Assembly (NCBI GenBank): GCA_030037215.1 | Contig: JASHRS010000065.1 | Coordinates: forward strand, 1 to 36,311 | DNA: 36,311 nt | From: Silvibacterium sp. | GTDB lineage: Bacteria; Acidobacteriota; Terriglobia; Terriglobales; Acidobacteriaceae | Direction: 5' to 3' | Shown here: one piece after another, positions 14,189 through 24,069 of the stretch | Numbering within the stretch: position 1 is the stretch's first letter | Layout of the letters: every line of letters starts with the position of its first letter | Notes under the pieces: model-generated | Database searches by the model: none | The model's input: the letters and a program-made list of their open reading frames with translations, nothing else | What the model was told of the DNA's origin: nothing | Position numbers and translations under genes: made by a program

Positions 14189-16789
14189 ATGATGCGAGAT
14201 CCTCATCCAAATCTGCTGCGCGCGCTGCTGGGAGTGTTTCTCCTGGCCAGCGTGTCGTTCTGGATTTCGGGCGTGATGGACACCTGGGAGATGGAGCGCC
14301 ATGCGGACCGGCATGTGCAGAATCCGTTGGATTACAACGACGATACCTGTGTTGTGAACGCCGTGAAGCCGGAGGCAAAACAGGCTGGGATTGTTCCGGG
14401 TGTGAGGATCACGGGGCTAAATGGCGCGCCTTATACGGGCGATGCGCAGATGGCCGAGATTCTGTATACGGCGCAACCGGGCGACACGATGGATGTTGAG
14501 TTTACCCGCCCGAATGGGAGCCAGGGTGCGGCCACGATCACGCTGGCACAGCATGCGAAGTTGTACGCAGGGATTGCAGACTGGATCGCTCTGTTGCGCG
14601 ACGGGGTCATCGTGGCATTGCTGCCGCTGGTATGCCTGCTGATCGGGTACTGGGTAGTGCTGGCCAAACCGACAGACAGAAATGCGTGGCTGTTGCTTAT
14701 CCTGCTGACCTTCCCGAGTGTGCTGTGGATCAACCAGGGCATTGCGACAGGGACAGGGCTGTTGTTGCGGCTGTTCTGGTACAACACGCTGCAACTGCTG
14801 GCGTCTCCGGCACTGCTGTTATTCGGGATTTATTTTCCTGAGCGGTCGCGGATTGACCAGAAGGCCCCATGGATCAAGTGGGTAGTGCTGGCGCCTTACC
14901 CGGTGTTTGCCGGAATTTTGTATCCATACCTTTACAAGGAGTATTTTGCAGGGCCGGCGGGGCTGAAGTGGGTGGCGACAATCACGGATGCGGGCAGGGT
15001 TCTGAATGTGTTGAACCTGGCGTGTGTGATTCTGTACCTGCTTTTTACGCTGGACAAGCTGCGTTCAGCTTCCACAGCGGATGCGCGGCGCAGGCTGCGG
15101 GTGCTGACAACGGGAACTGGGCTGGGCGTAGGCGCGTTGCTGCTGGTGTTTGTACTACTGCCGCATTTTGGGCTGCGTTTTAACACGGTGAAGGGTTTCT
15201 GGGCCATGCTGGCAGGCGGAGTGGTCTTTATGATCGCCCCTTTGACGCTGGCATACGTGGTGCTGGTACAGCGCGCAATGGATGTGCGCATGATTGTGCG
15301 CGCTGGCACACGGTATGTAATGGCGAAGGCGTTTTTGATAGCGCTGCAGGCAGGGCTGGTGGCGGCCGTGATGTGGTGGCTGCTGTTCCCGGCGCTCGAA
15401 AGAAAGCAGCCCGGGGCGACTGGCCTGGCGGCGGTGGTTGCTATTCTTGCGCTGGTGATGGCGCTGCGGCTAGGCGTGCAGCAACAGATACAGTCGTGGC
15501 TGGACAGGAAGTTTTTCCGCGAGGCATACAACGCTGAAGTTGTGCTTAACGAGCTGGCAGACGAGGTGCGGCAGTTTACGGAGACGGCTCCGCTGCTGGA
15601 AACCGTAGCACGGAGAGTGGCAGAGACTCTGCATGTGGACCAGATTGCGGTGATGCTGCGGAGGGGCGAGACCTTTCTTCTGCAGCAGGCGATCGGGATG
15701 TCGATGGATGGGACACTTGCACTGCCTGCGCAAGCTTCATCTGTAAGATTTCTCGTTGCGACGAATGAGCCGGCGCGGTTATACAGGGATGATCCGGACG
15801 CATGGTATTTGATGGCGGGCTTGGGCGAGCGGCAGGTTCTAGACAAGGTGAATGCCGAGCTGCTGCTGCCGCTGAGGGGACGCCACCGGTTGATGGGCGT
15901 GATGGCACTGGGGCCAAAGCGATCGGAGGCGGCATATACTCCGGCGGACCTGCAGATGCTGCAGACTCTGGCAACGCAGACGGGGCTGGCGATTGAGGTT
16001 GCGGAACTGGCCCACTCGCTGGCGGCGGAGGCAGCACAGAGGGAGAGGGTGAACCGCGAGATCGAGATTGCGCGCGAGGTGCAGGAGCGGTTGTTTCCGC
16101 AAGAGATGCCGGAGATTCCGGGCGCAACAATTGCGGGACATTGCAGACCAGCTCTGGGCGTCGGCGGTGACTACTATGACGTGTTCATGCTGGAAGACGA
16201 ACGCGTAGGGCTGGCGATTGGCGATGTGAGCGGTAAGGGCATCGCTGCGGCGCTACTGATGGCAAGTCTGCGGGCGAGCCTGCGAGGCGTGTCGCTGGAT
16301 AATCCGCAGGACTTTGCGAAGCTGATGAATAAAGTGAATCGGCTGGTGTATGAGGCGTCGGCATCGAACCGGTACGCAACGTTCTTTTTTGCGGCGTACG
16401 ATCCGAAGACACGGCGGCTGGACTGCGTGAACGCGGGGCACAATCCGCCGGTAGTGCTGCGGCGGGACAAGAATGGAATAACGGAGGTCTTGCGGCTGGA
16501 AGCGGGCGGGCCAGTCGTAGGCCTGCTGCCCGATGTGCCATATTCGGAGCAAAGCGTGATGCTAATGCCGGGCGATCTGCTGGTACTGTTTACAGACGGC
16601 ATAAGCGAGGCGATGACGAAGGATGACGAGGAGTGGGGTGAGGAGCGAATGATTGTGTCGGTGCAGAAGTGCTGTCACAAAACGGCAAATGAGGCGCTGA
16701 AAGACATTTTCCGGGATGCTGATGTATTTACGGCCGGGGCTCCGCAGCACGATGATATGACGCTATTGGTGTTGAAGCTGGAGGAATGA
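14189..16789 (+). CDS. PDZ/membrane/GAF/PP2C (SpoIIE-type) serine phosphatase
   Basis: An 866-residue sensor phosphatase. An N-terminal membrane helix (9-29) is followed by a PDZ-like domain outside the membrane (55-125; VKPEAKQAGIVPGVRITGLN). Next come about eight membrane helices (134-430), a GAF-type sensor (about 450-610), a helical linker (REIEIAREVQERLFPQE) and a PP2C/SpoIIE domain (645-866). The PP2C metal-site motifs GGDYYDVF (659), IGDVSGKGIAAALLMA (677) and VLFTDGISEA (799) are intact, so it should be active. Such proteins dephosphorylate anti-anti-sigma factors of the STAS type; no such partner is visible nearby. It overlaps the next gene by 4 bases, so the two are co-translated. 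Confidence 0.93.
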   Translation: MMRDPHPNLLRALLGVFLLASVSFWISGVMDTWEMERHADRHVQNPLDYNDDTCVVNAVKPEAKQAGIVPGVRITGLNGAPYTGDAQMAEILYTAQPGDTMDVEFTRPNGSQGAATITLAQHAKLYAGIADWIALLRDGVIVALLPLVCLLIGYWVVLAKPTDRNAWLLLILLTFPSVLWINQGIATGTGLLLRLFWYNTLQLLASPALLLFGIYFPERSRIDQKAPWIKWVVLAPYPVFAGILYPYLYKEYFAGPAGLKWVATITDAGRVLNVLNLACVILYLLFTLDKLRSASTADARRRLRVLTTGTGLGVGALLLVFVLLPHFGLRFNTVKGFWAMLAGGVVFMIAPLTLAYVVLVQRAMDVRMIVRAGTRYVMAKAFLIALQAGLVAAVMWWLLFPALERKQPGATGLAAVVAILALVMALRLGVQQQIQSWLDRKFFREAYNAEVVLNELADEVRQFTETAPLLETVARRVAETLHVDQIAVMLRRGETFLLQQAIGMSMDGTLALPAQASSVRFLVATNEPARLYRDDPDAWYLMAGLGERQVLDKVNAELLLPLRGRHRLMGVMALGPKRSEAAYTPADLQMLQTLATQTGLAIEVAELAHSLAAEAAQRERVNREIEIAREVQERLFPQEMPEIPGATIAGHCRPALGVGGDYYDVFMLEDERVGLAIGDVSGKGIAAALLMASLRASLRGVSLDNPQDFAKLMNKVNRLVYEASASNRYATFFFAAYDPKTRRLDCVNAGHNPPVVLRRDKNGITEVLRLEAGGPVVGLLPDVPYSEQSVMLMPGDLLVLFTDGISEAMTKDDEEWGEERMIVSVQKCCHKTANEALKDIFRDADVFTAGAPQHDDMTLLVLKLEE

Positions 16790-17274
16790 GAGTGCGGAAG
16801 CTGGCGGTATGGGTATTGAGTTTTACTTTGTTGTGGCCTGGAATCGCTGCATGTTCACAAGAGCCGGTGATTCAGAAGGTTCCACCGAGACCGGCCAACA
16901 CGCTGGTGATGTTGCCGGATGGCTCGACGGTACATGTAGAGCTGGCGAAGACGAATGCGGAACGCGAGTTCGGGCTAATGGAGCGTAGTTCGCTGCCGCA
17001 GGGACGCGGGATGCTGTTTATACATGATGAACCGGGGAACTATTCTTACTGGATGTATGACTGCAAAATAGGATTGGACATCATCTGGATGGATGCGAAC
17101 CACAGGATTGTAGAGATGTCCCCTGACACTCCACCTTGCCGAGGGAAGGCAGCCAGTTGCCCCAGTTACGGCGGGCATGAGACTTCGCTCTATGTGCTGG
17201 AGCTGCCGGTGGGGTCGATCAGGATGCACCATATGGCGGTGGGACAGATGGTGAACTTCAACGTAGGCGGATAG
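16786..17274 (+). CDS. DUF192 family lipoprotein
   Basis: A 162-residue protein with a lipoprotein signal: basic start MRVRK, hydrophobic core, and a lipobox ending IAAC at Cys23. It is predicted to be anchored in an envelope membrane. Residues 40-160 are the DUF192 (COG1430) fold: EREFGLMERSSLPQGRGMLF, SYWMYDCKIGLDIIWMD and HRIVEMS. The usual Lys-Asn after WM is Tyr-Asp here. The biochemical role of DUF192 is not established. The ATGA overlap with the phosphatase gene points to an operon and perhaps a shared envelope function. Confidence 0.9.
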   Translation: MRVRKLAVWVLSFTLLWPGIAACSQEPVIQKVPPRPANTLVMLPDGSTVHVELAKTNAEREFGLMERSSLPQGRGMLFIHDEPGNYSYWMYDCKIGLDIIWMDANHRIVEMSPDTPPCRGKAASCPSYGGHETSLYVLELPVGSIRMHHMAVGQMVNFNVGG

Positions 17275-17292
17275 GGCAAGGCGAGAGAAACC

Positions 17293-17706
17293 ATGCCAGA
17301 TATAGCAACGGGTAGCCGAAAAAAACTGTTGAGCCAAATCGTATTTTCAGTTGGAATTTTATTGGGGATTGTTCCGCTGATTTCCCTCCCCATGATGCTG
17401 CTTATAGCCGGTGGCCGCCAGCCGGCAGATATGGCTTTGGCGGGACTGTTCAACGGCATGACGATCCTTCCTGCGAGTGCAATGGCGTTCTGGAAGAGGA
17501 AACTGGCTTCCTGGTGGCTGATTGCCGACGCTTTCGTGGTTGCAACGGTGGGTTTGGACCATTTGTCGAATCCAGCGACACATGGTTCCGCACTGATTAT
17601 GTCTGTTCTGGTGCCGGGGTTGCTGGGCGCCTTTGGCCTTTATTCGGAAAAGAGTGGCTGGCCTATGCTGCTGGATCCGAACGGGAAGCTGGCCAAGATA
17701 CTCTAG
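17293..17706 (+). CDS. small polytopic membrane protein
   Basis: A 137-residue protein with about four hydrophobic segments (roughly 15-38, 47-64, 72-88, 99-117). It has a basic N-terminus and ends in a short soluble tail. I do not recognise the family. It is 18 bases downstream of the DUF192 gene and 64 before mfd in the same direction. The ATG has only a weak GAGAGA-type ribosome site. Confidence 0.72.
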   Translation: MPDIATGSRKKLLSQIVFSVGILLGIVPLISLPMMLLIAGGRQPADMALAGLFNGMTILPASAMAFWKRKLASWWLIADAFVVATVGLDHLSNPATHGSALIMSVLVPGLLGAFGLYSEKSGWPMLLDPNGKLAKIL

Positions 17707-17770
17707 CCTCGAGTGGCGGCAAATCCATCTGTGGGAACTTTATCTGCGGCGAGCATTAAACTAAAACTGC

Positions 17771-20700
17771 ATGATTCTTCCCTTTGTCCGCGAATTGTTT
17801 GCGGATTTGGAGCATTCCCCTTCTTTTGAACAGGCACGGAGGCATCTGGCACTCGCGCGCGGGCGCAGGCGTGTCTCCGGGCTGACATCGACGGCGCGGG
17901 CACTGTATCTGCCGCTGTTTGCGCGGGCGGCGAGTGTTCCGGTGGTTGTGGTGGTGGCGGACAACAAAGCCGCGGATGCGCTGCAGGTGGCGCTGCGGAC
18001 AGGCTGCGAACTGACGGGGTCAATTGCTCCGAATCGAGTACTGAAGCTGCCGGCGCACGATGTACTCCCGTTTGAAAATATGTCGCCGCATGCGGAGATC
18101 CAAGAGGCGCGGGCGACGACGCTGTGGAAGATGGCGTCGGGCGGGGCGTCCATTGTGATTGCTCCGGTGGAAGCAGCAGCAATGAAGCTGTTTCCAGCGT
18201 CGTTTTATGGCGGGCTGGCACAGGTGCTGCGGCGCGGCGAAGAAGTGGATGTCGAGACGCTGCTGGCGCACCTGGCGAGCGTGGGTTACTCGCCGATGGA
18301 TATGGTCGAGATGCCGGGGCAGTACACGCGCAGGGGCGGGATTCTGGATGTGTATTCGCCGGAGGCGGACCGACCGGTGCGGTTCGAGTTCTTCGGCGAT
18401 GAGATTGAAACAATCAGGAAGTTCGATCCGGAGACGCAGCGGTCTTCGACACCATTGGATGAGGCGCTGTTGCTGCCGCTGACGGAGATTCCGGTGACGG
18501 AGCGGCTGCTGGCAGCGGTGCATACGCGGCTAACGGGTGCGCGCATAAGCGCAGGCGATGACGCGGAGCTGGTTGCAGAAGCGGTTGCCGCAGGCGGCGT
18601 AACGGTGTTTCCGGGATGGGAGTTTTTTGCGGGTGTGGCGGGGGCGACGGTGTCATTGCTGGACCTGATGCCGCGCTCCGCGCTGTTTGTGGACGAGCCG
18701 GCGATGGTGAAGAACCAGATCGACCGCTGGTGGAATAAGGTTGAGCAACGGCATGAACGGGCGAGCATCGGGTCGCTGATCCGACCGGAGGATATTTATT
18801 TGCGGCCGGAGATTCTGGAGGCGCAGTTGGGGTCGCATCCTGGATTGGATATCGACCAACTGGGCGCGGTGGACGTTCTGGAAGATGACACGACGCTGGG
18901 CGAGATTGCATTCAATACACGGCCGACGCTGCGATTCCATGGGTCGATTCCGGCTTTTGTGGAGCAGGTGCGGACGCTTATGGGGCAGGAGATCCGGATG
19001 GTACTAGCGGCTCCGAACCAGGGCGAGGTGGAGCGGCTGGCAAACCTGCTGCGCGAGTATGAGCTGCCATATCGGCTAGGCAGCCGCGTGCAGCATGCGG
19101 GCAGCGAGAACGTCTACGACGAGTCGAGCTACCTGGCGGGGAACGTGCGGACGCCGATTCTTGTCAGGAGTACTTTGGCGAACGGCGTGAGCCTGTCGGA
19201 TACGAACCTTGTAATTTTTGGTGCGAACGATTTCTCGGATGACGTGGATGTGATGGCGCGGCCTCTTCCAAAAAAGTCGAAGACGGCGGCGTTTATTTCG
19301 GATTTCCGTGACCTGACGGTAGGTGACTACGTGGTGCACGTGGAGCACGGCATTGCGCAGTATGCGGGGCTGAAGGAGATCGAGCAGGACGGGACAACGC
19401 TCGAATTCATGGTTCTGGAGTTTGCGGAGCAGGCGCGGTTGTATGTTCCGCTGACGCGGCTGGATTTGATCCAGAAGTATCGCTCGACTGAGTCTGGGCC
19501 TGCTCCGGTGCTGAACAGGCTGGGATCGCAGCAGTGGGCGAAGACGAAGGCCAAAGTCCGCAAGGCCATGCAGGACATGGCCGATGAACTGCTGAAGCTG
19601 TATGCGCAGCGTAAGGCGGCTCGCGGGCACTCGTTTACCGGCGACAACGAGTTCCAGCGCGAGTTCGAAGACGCGTTCGATTACAACGAAACGGACGATC
19701 AGATGTCTGCAATCAACGACATCAAGCGCGACATGGAATCGGAAACGCCGATGGACCGGCTGCTGTGCGGCGATGTGGGTTACGGCAAAACAGAAGTGGC
19801 GATGCGTGCAGCGTTCAAGGCGGTGCAGGATGGCAAGCAAGTTGCGGTGCTGACGCCGACTACGGTGCTGAGCTTCCAGCACTTCGAGACATTCAAGAAG
19901 CGGTTCAAGATGTTCCCGATTAATGTTGAGCTGATCTCGCGGTTTCGCACGCCAAAGGAGCAGAAGCAGATTGTAGAGGGAATCGAGGCGGGCAAGGTCG
20001 ATGTTGTTATTGGGACGCATCGGCTGCTCTCGAAAGATGTGAAGTTCCACGACCTGGGATTACTGGTTGTGGACGAGGAGCAGCGGTTCGGCGTGCGGCA
20101 CAAAGAGCGATTGAAGCAGATGAGGAAAGAAATCGATGTGTTGGCCATGAGTGCGACACCGATTCCGCGGACACTCCACATGTCGATGGTGGGGTTGCGA
20201 GACATGAGCGTAATCGAGACTCCTCCGAAGGACCGCATGGCGATTCAGACGGTGGTAGCGAAGTTTGATGAGAAGCTGATCCGGTCGGCGATTGAGGTGG
20301 AACTGGAGCGCGGCGGGCAGATTTATTTTGTGCACAACCGCGTGGAAACGATTTACGAAATTGCGGCGAAGCTGCAAGAACTGGTCCCCGCGGCACGGAT
20401 CACGGTCGGCCACGGGCAGATGAGCGAGGGCGAACTGGAAAAAGTAATGTTGTCGTTCATGCATCACGAGCACGATGTTCTGGTGGCGACGACGATCATT
20501 GAGAACGGGCTGGATATTCCGTTGGCGAACACAATCATCATCAATCGCGCAGACCGGCACGGACTGTCGGAGCTATATCAGCTGCGTGGGCGCGTGGGGC
20601 GGTCGAATCGCAGAGCGTATGCCTATCTGTTGATTCCGCCGGAGCAGGAGTTAACGGCAATTGCGCGAGCACGGCTGGCGGCATTGAAGGAGTTTTCAGA

Positions 20701-21328
20701 CCTGGGCGCGGGGTTCAAGATTGCTGCGCTTGACCTAGAACTGCGCGGCGCAGGGAATATGCTGGGCGGCGAGCAGAGCGGGCACATCGAAGCCGTGGGG
20801 TTTGAGATGTACACGACGATGCTTGAAGAGGCGGTCGGCAAACTGAAGGGCGAGGAACGCGTGGAGCACACGACGACGCAGCTGAGTCTGGGGATTGGAC
20901 TGCGCATCGACGAGAGCTATATAGCGGAAGAAAACCAACGGCTGCGGATGTACAAGAAGATCGCGGGTGTACAAAGCGAGAGCGAAGTTGCCGATGTACG
21001 CGCCGAACTGGAGGACCGGTACGGACCTGTGCCGGACAGTGTGCGGTATCTGCTGGATGCAGCGCTGCTGCGAATCGAGTGCGAGCGCGTAGGTGTAGCG
21101 CAGGTGGACCGCAAGCGCGACCAGTTGCACATCAAGTTTACTGAGAATGCGGGGATTGATCCGGGGCGGCTGATGAAGCTGGTGGCAAAGAATGCGAAAC
21201 GCGGTGCACAATTCACACCGCAGGGGCTCCTGCGGTATCCTCTAGCGTCGTCAAAGCCTGATGATGTGCTTGCGGAGGTTCGTGCACTGCTGGACCAACT
21301 GGCGCTGCGGGAAGCTGTTGTCCAATAA
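17771..21328 (+). CDS. mfd: transcription-repair coupling factor
   Basis: Removes RNA polymerase stalled at DNA lesions and recruits UvrA. At 1185 residues it is full length. Order: UvrB-like N-terminal module (to about 350, with the conserved DVLPFENMSPH), the RNA-polymerase-interacting CarD-like domain (about 510-575; TVGDYVVHVEHGIAQYAGL), and RecG-like helicase motor. The motor has Walker A LLCGDVGYGKTEVAMRAA (about 662), the DEEQRFGVRHKE box (about 768) and motif VI QLRGRVGRSNRRAYAY. The TRCF C-terminal domain (about 1030-1150) follows. All motor motifs are intact. The start ATG at 17771 gives MILPFVRELFADLE, an expected Mfd beginning. It lies in a same-strand run with the genes on both sides. 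Confidence 0.97.
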   Translation: MILPFVRELFADLEHSPSFEQARRHLALARGRRRVSGLTSTARALYLPLFARAASVPVVVVVADNKAADALQVALRTGCELTGSIAPNRVLKLPAHDVLPFENMSPHAEIQEARATTLWKMASGGASIVIAPVEAAAMKLFPASFYGGLAQVLRRGEEVDVETLLAHLASVGYSPMDMVEMPGQYTRRGGILDVYSPEADRPVRFEFFGDEIETIRKFDPETQRSSTPLDEALLLPLTEIPVTERLLAAVHTRLTGARISAGDDAELVAEAVAAGGVTVFPGWEFFAGVAGATVSLLDLMPRSALFVDEPAMVKNQIDRWWNKVEQRHERASIGSLIRPEDIYLRPEILEAQLGSHPGLDIDQLGAVDVLEDDTTLGEIAFNTRPTLRFHGSIPAFVEQVRTLMGQEIRMVLAAPNQGEVERLANLLREYELPYRLGSRVQHAGSENVYDESSYLAGNVRTPILVRSTLANGVSLSDTNLVIFGANDFSDDVDVMARPLPKKSKTAAFISDFRDLTVGDYVVHVEHGIAQYAGLKEIEQDGTTLEFMVLEFAEQARLYVPLTRLDLIQKYRSTESGPAPVLNRLGSQQWAKTKAKVRKAMQDMADELLKLYAQRKAARGHSFTGDNEFQREFEDAFDYNETDDQMSAINDIKRDMESETPMDRLLCGDVGYGKTEVAMRAAFKAVQDGKQVAVLTPTTVLSFQHFETFKKRFKMFPINVELISRFRTPKEQKQIVEGIEAGKVDVVIGTHRLLSKDVKFHDLGLLVVDEEQRFGVRHKERLKQMRKEIDVLAMSATPIPRTLHMSMVGLRDMSVIETPPKDRMAIQTVVAKFDEKLIRSAIEVELERGGQIYFVHNRVETIYEIAAKLQELVPAARITVGHGQMSEGELEKVMLSFMHHEHDVLVATTIIENGLDIPLANTIIINRADRHGLSELYQLRGRVGRSNRRAYAYLLIPPEQELTAIARARLAALKEFSDLGAGFKIAALDLELRGAGNMLGGEQSGHIEAVGFEMYTTMLEEAVGKLKGEERVEHTTTQLSLGIGLRIDESYIAEENQRLRMYKKIAGVQSESEVADVRAELEDRYGPVPDSVRYLLDAALLRIECERVGVAQVDRKRDQLHIKFTENAGIDPGRLMKLVAKNAKRGAQFTPQGLLRYPLASSKPDDVLAEVRALLDQLALREAVVQ

Positions 21329-21352
21329 AAATTGCACTGAAAGCGAGGCTGA

Positions 21353-23104
21353 ATGAAAGAGCGGGTTTTTGCTGCTGTGCTGATGTGTGGAGGGTTGATG
21401 GCTGCTCAAGCGAATGCTCAGACACCGGGCGATCAATTCCGGCAGCTTGCGGATGCGTATTTTTCGCAGGTGGTGTTCAAGTTTGGGCCGACGAGCGGAA
21501 CGCTGGTTGGATTTCACCAATACGATTCGCAGCTTGAGGATTACAGCCGCGCGGGTGTGGATCGCGAAGTGGCAGCACTGAAAGAGTTCGAGACAAAGTT
21601 CGATGCGGTCGACGGTTCGAAGCTGGATTTGAGCACCGAAGGCGATCTGGAAATGGTGCGCAACAATATTCGCGGGAACCTGCTGGAACTGGAAGTCATT
21701 CGCGGATGGGAGAAAAATCCTGACAATTATTCAAGCGGGATTGCAGCGAGCGCCTTTTCGCTGATGGAGAGAAAGTTTGCGCCTTCTGATGACCGGCTGC
21801 GATCGCTGATTGCCCGCGAGAAGCTGATGCCCGCAGTGCTGATGGAGGCGCGGAAAAATCTGAAGAACCCTCCGCAGATTTTTACCCGGATTGCGCTGGA
21901 ACAGTTGCCGGACATAATTAGTTTTTTTGAAAACGACGTGCCTTCAGCGTTTGCCGATGCGAAAGACCCAGCGACGATTGCCGAGTTCCACAAGACAAAT
22001 GCTGCGGTGGTTGCAGCATTGCGAGACTACGAGCAGTGGGTGAAGACGGACCTGCTGCCGAGGTCGCATGGGGATTTCAGGCTGGGCGCGGAGACGTATT
22101 CGAAAAAGCTGGAATACGACGAGATGGTAACAATTCCGCTACCAAAGCTGCTGGAGATTGCATACGCAGACTTGCATAAAAACCAGGCAGAGTTTGCGCG
22201 GATTGCAAAAGAGGTTGATCCGACAAAGACGCCGAAGCAGGTGTTGGCGGAGCTGGCGGCGGACCATCCTGCACCGGACAAACTGCTCCAGACTTTCCAT
22301 GACCGGTTCAACAGCGAGATCGCATTTATACGGTCGCATCACATCATCACGATTCCGTCCGATGTGCAGCCAGTGCTAGAAGAAACACCTCCATTTATGC
22401 GAGCTACGACACAGGCTTCGATGGATTCGCCGGGGCCGTACGAGGCGCGTTCGACGACAGCGTATTTCAACGTGACGCTTCCAGAGAAAGACTGGACGCC
22501 GGAGCATGTGAAGGATTACATGGCGGCATTCAATGTAGGGACGGTGATCAGCACGTCTGTGCATGAGGCGTATCCGGGGCATTACGTGCAGTTTTTATGG
22601 GTGAATCATGGCGATCTGAGCAAGGTACGCAAGCTGATTACGTCGAATACAAATGTTGAGGGATGGGCGCATTACTGCGAGCAGATGATGCTGGATGAAG
22701 GATACGGACAGCCGGGCGCAGGAGCGAAGGATGCACGTGAGGCGAATTTGATTCGACTGGGACAACTGCAGGATGCGTTGCTTCGCGATGCTAGGTTCGT
22801 GGTGGGCATCAAACTGCATACTGGGCAGATGACTCTGGACGAGGCGCGAGCTTTCTTCGTGAATGAGGGCTATCAATCGCAGTCTATTGCAGACGTTGAG
22901 ACAAAGCGCGGGACAGAAGATCCGACCTATTTGTATTACACGCTGGGCAAGCTGGAAATCATGAAGTTGCGCGCCGATGTTGAGAAGAAAGAAGGCGCTA
23001 GCTTTTCGTTACAGAAGTTTCATGATGATTTTATGAGGCAGGGAGGCGCCCCGATCAAGATAGTACGGCGAGCGATGCTGGGGGACAACTCGCCGGTTTT
23101 ATAA
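21353..23104 (+). CDS. DUF885 family secreted protein (putative metallopeptidase)
   Basis: A 583-residue protein with a signal peptide (cleavage near ANAQ at 21-24), so exported. DUF885 proteins have a zincin-like HExxH-related motif, here HEAYPGHYVQFLW (about residue 404). Downstream are EGWAHYCEQMMLDEGYG (about 435) with a conserved Glu, and YYTLGKLEIMKLR near the end. The family is generally regarded as peptidase-like, but substrates are unknown. The length is normal. It starts 24 bases after mfd and ends 44 before galU, with the same direction throughout. Confidence 0.92.
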   Translation: MKERVFAAVLMCGGLMAAQANAQTPGDQFRQLADAYFSQVVFKFGPTSGTLVGFHQYDSQLEDYSRAGVDREVAALKEFETKFDAVDGSKLDLSTEGDLEMVRNNIRGNLLELEVIRGWEKNPDNYSSGIAASAFSLMERKFAPSDDRLRSLIAREKLMPAVLMEARKNLKNPPQIFTRIALEQLPDIISFFENDVPSAFADAKDPATIAEFHKTNAAVVAALRDYEQWVKTDLLPRSHGDFRLGAETYSKKLEYDEMVTIPLPKLLEIAYADLHKNQAEFARIAKEVDPTKTPKQVLAELAADHPAPDKLLQTFHDRFNSEIAFIRSHHIITIPSDVQPVLEETPPFMRATTQASMDSPGPYEARSTTAYFNVTLPEKDWTPEHVKDYMAAFNVGTVISTSVHEAYPGHYVQFLWVNHGDLSKVRKLITSNTNVEGWAHYCEQMMLDEGYGQPGAGAKDAREANLIRLGQLQDALLRDARFVVGIKLHTGQMTLDEARAFFVNEGYQSQSIADVETKRGTEDPTYLYYTLGKLEIMKLRADVEKKEGASFSLQKFHDDFMRQGGAPIKIVRRAMLGDNSPVL

Positions 23105-23148
23105 CTTGCATCTATTAGTTACAGACACTTTTCTTTTAAGGATTTCTG

Positions 23149-24021
23149 ATGAAGAAAGTTCGTAAGGTGATTTTCCCCGCAGCGGGGTTTGGGACTCGTT
23201 TTTTGCCCGCGACCAAGGTGATTCCCAAAGAGATGCTGGCGGTGGTCGATAAGCCAATTATCCAGTATGGGGTGGAAGAGGCGCTGGCCGCGGGTTGCGA
23301 TCAATTGATTGTGATTACGGCGCATGGGAAGTCAGCGATTGAAGACCACTTCGATATAAGCCATGAATTAGAGACGGCGCTGGAGAAGCGGGGTAAGACG
23401 GAGTTGCTAGAGCTTTCGCGCAGCATCTCGAATATGGTGCAGATTTCGTATGTGCGACAGAAAGAGGCCAAAGGGTTGGGCCATGCCGTGCTGATGGCCA
23501 AGGACCTCGTTGATGATGAGCCGTTCGCGGTGATTCTGCCAGATGACGTGATTGACGCCCCGGTTCCGTGCCTGAAGCAGATGATCGACGTGTTCGAGCA
23601 GGTGCAGAGCTCGATTCTGGCGACGCAAGAGGTGGAGGGTCCGGCGATTTCGTCCTATGGTGTGCTAGACGGCGACCCTCTGGTTTCGAATCCGCGGATT
23701 ATTGCAGTGCGGGGGATGGTGGAGAAGCCGAAGCTGGAGGATGCTCCATCAAAGAACGCAATCATTGGGCGTTATATATTGACGCCGAAGATTTTTGAGC
23801 TTCTTGAGAACCTCACTCCCGGCGCAGGCGGCGAGTTGCAATTGACCGATGGCATCAAAGGATTGCTGAAGACTGAGAAGGTCTATGGGTATAGCTTCGA
23901 GGGAACGCGGTATGACGCAGGCGACAAGTTGGGAATGCTGATGGCGACTGTGGATTTTGCGCTAAAGCGAAAAGACCTGGGGCCGCCTTTCCGAGAGTAT
24001 TTGAAGGGTTTGAAGCTGTAA
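23149..24021 (+). CDS. galU: UTP-glucose-1-phosphate uridylyltransferase
   Basis: Makes UDP-glucose from UTP and glucose 1-phosphate for envelope polysaccharide synthesis. At 290 residues it is normal. The nucleotide loop FPAAGFGTRFLPATKVIPKE (about residues 9-28) is diagnostic. VDKPIIQYGVEEALAAG, FAVILPDDVIDAP and GEGTRYDAGDKLG-like sugar-site residues (read here as FEGTRYDAGDKLGML) are also present. AAGGA at 23138-23142 supports the ATG. It is the last gene of the plus-strand run; a perfect hairpin follows. Confidence 0.96.
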   Translation: MKKVRKVIFPAAGFGTRFLPATKVIPKEMLAVVDKPIIQYGVEEALAAGCDQLIVITAHGKSAIEDHFDISHELETALEKRGKTELLELSRSISNMVQISYVRQKEAKGLGHAVLMAKDLVDDEPFAVILPDDVIDAPVPCLKQMIDVFEQVQSSILATQEVEGPAISSYGVLDGDPLVSNPRIIAVRGMVEKPKLEDAPSKNAIIGRYILTPKIFELLENLTPGAGGELQLTDGIKGLLKTEKVYGYSFEGTRYDAGDKLGMLMATVDFALKRKDLGPPFREYLKGLKL

Positions 24022-24029
24022 TGACAAAT

Positions 24030-24055
24030 CCCACGTCTGAAAGTCCAGACGTGGG
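24030..24055. terminator. hairpin between convergent galU and redoxin genes
   Basis: CCCACGTCTG (24030-24039) pairs perfectly with CAGACGTGGG (24046-24055), loop AAAGTC. It begins 8 bases after the galU stop and lies 14 bases from the opposing gene's end, so it could stop transcription from both sides. There is no proper T run on either side, so termination is probable but not certain. Confidence 0.55.
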
Positions 24056-24069
24056 GCGCTCTCGTATTT

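Noticed and set aside
19076-20050. 324-residue open frame antisense to mfd
   Set aside because: It lies opposite the helicase motor of mfd and has Arg/His/Gln-rich shadow composition; no family resemblance.
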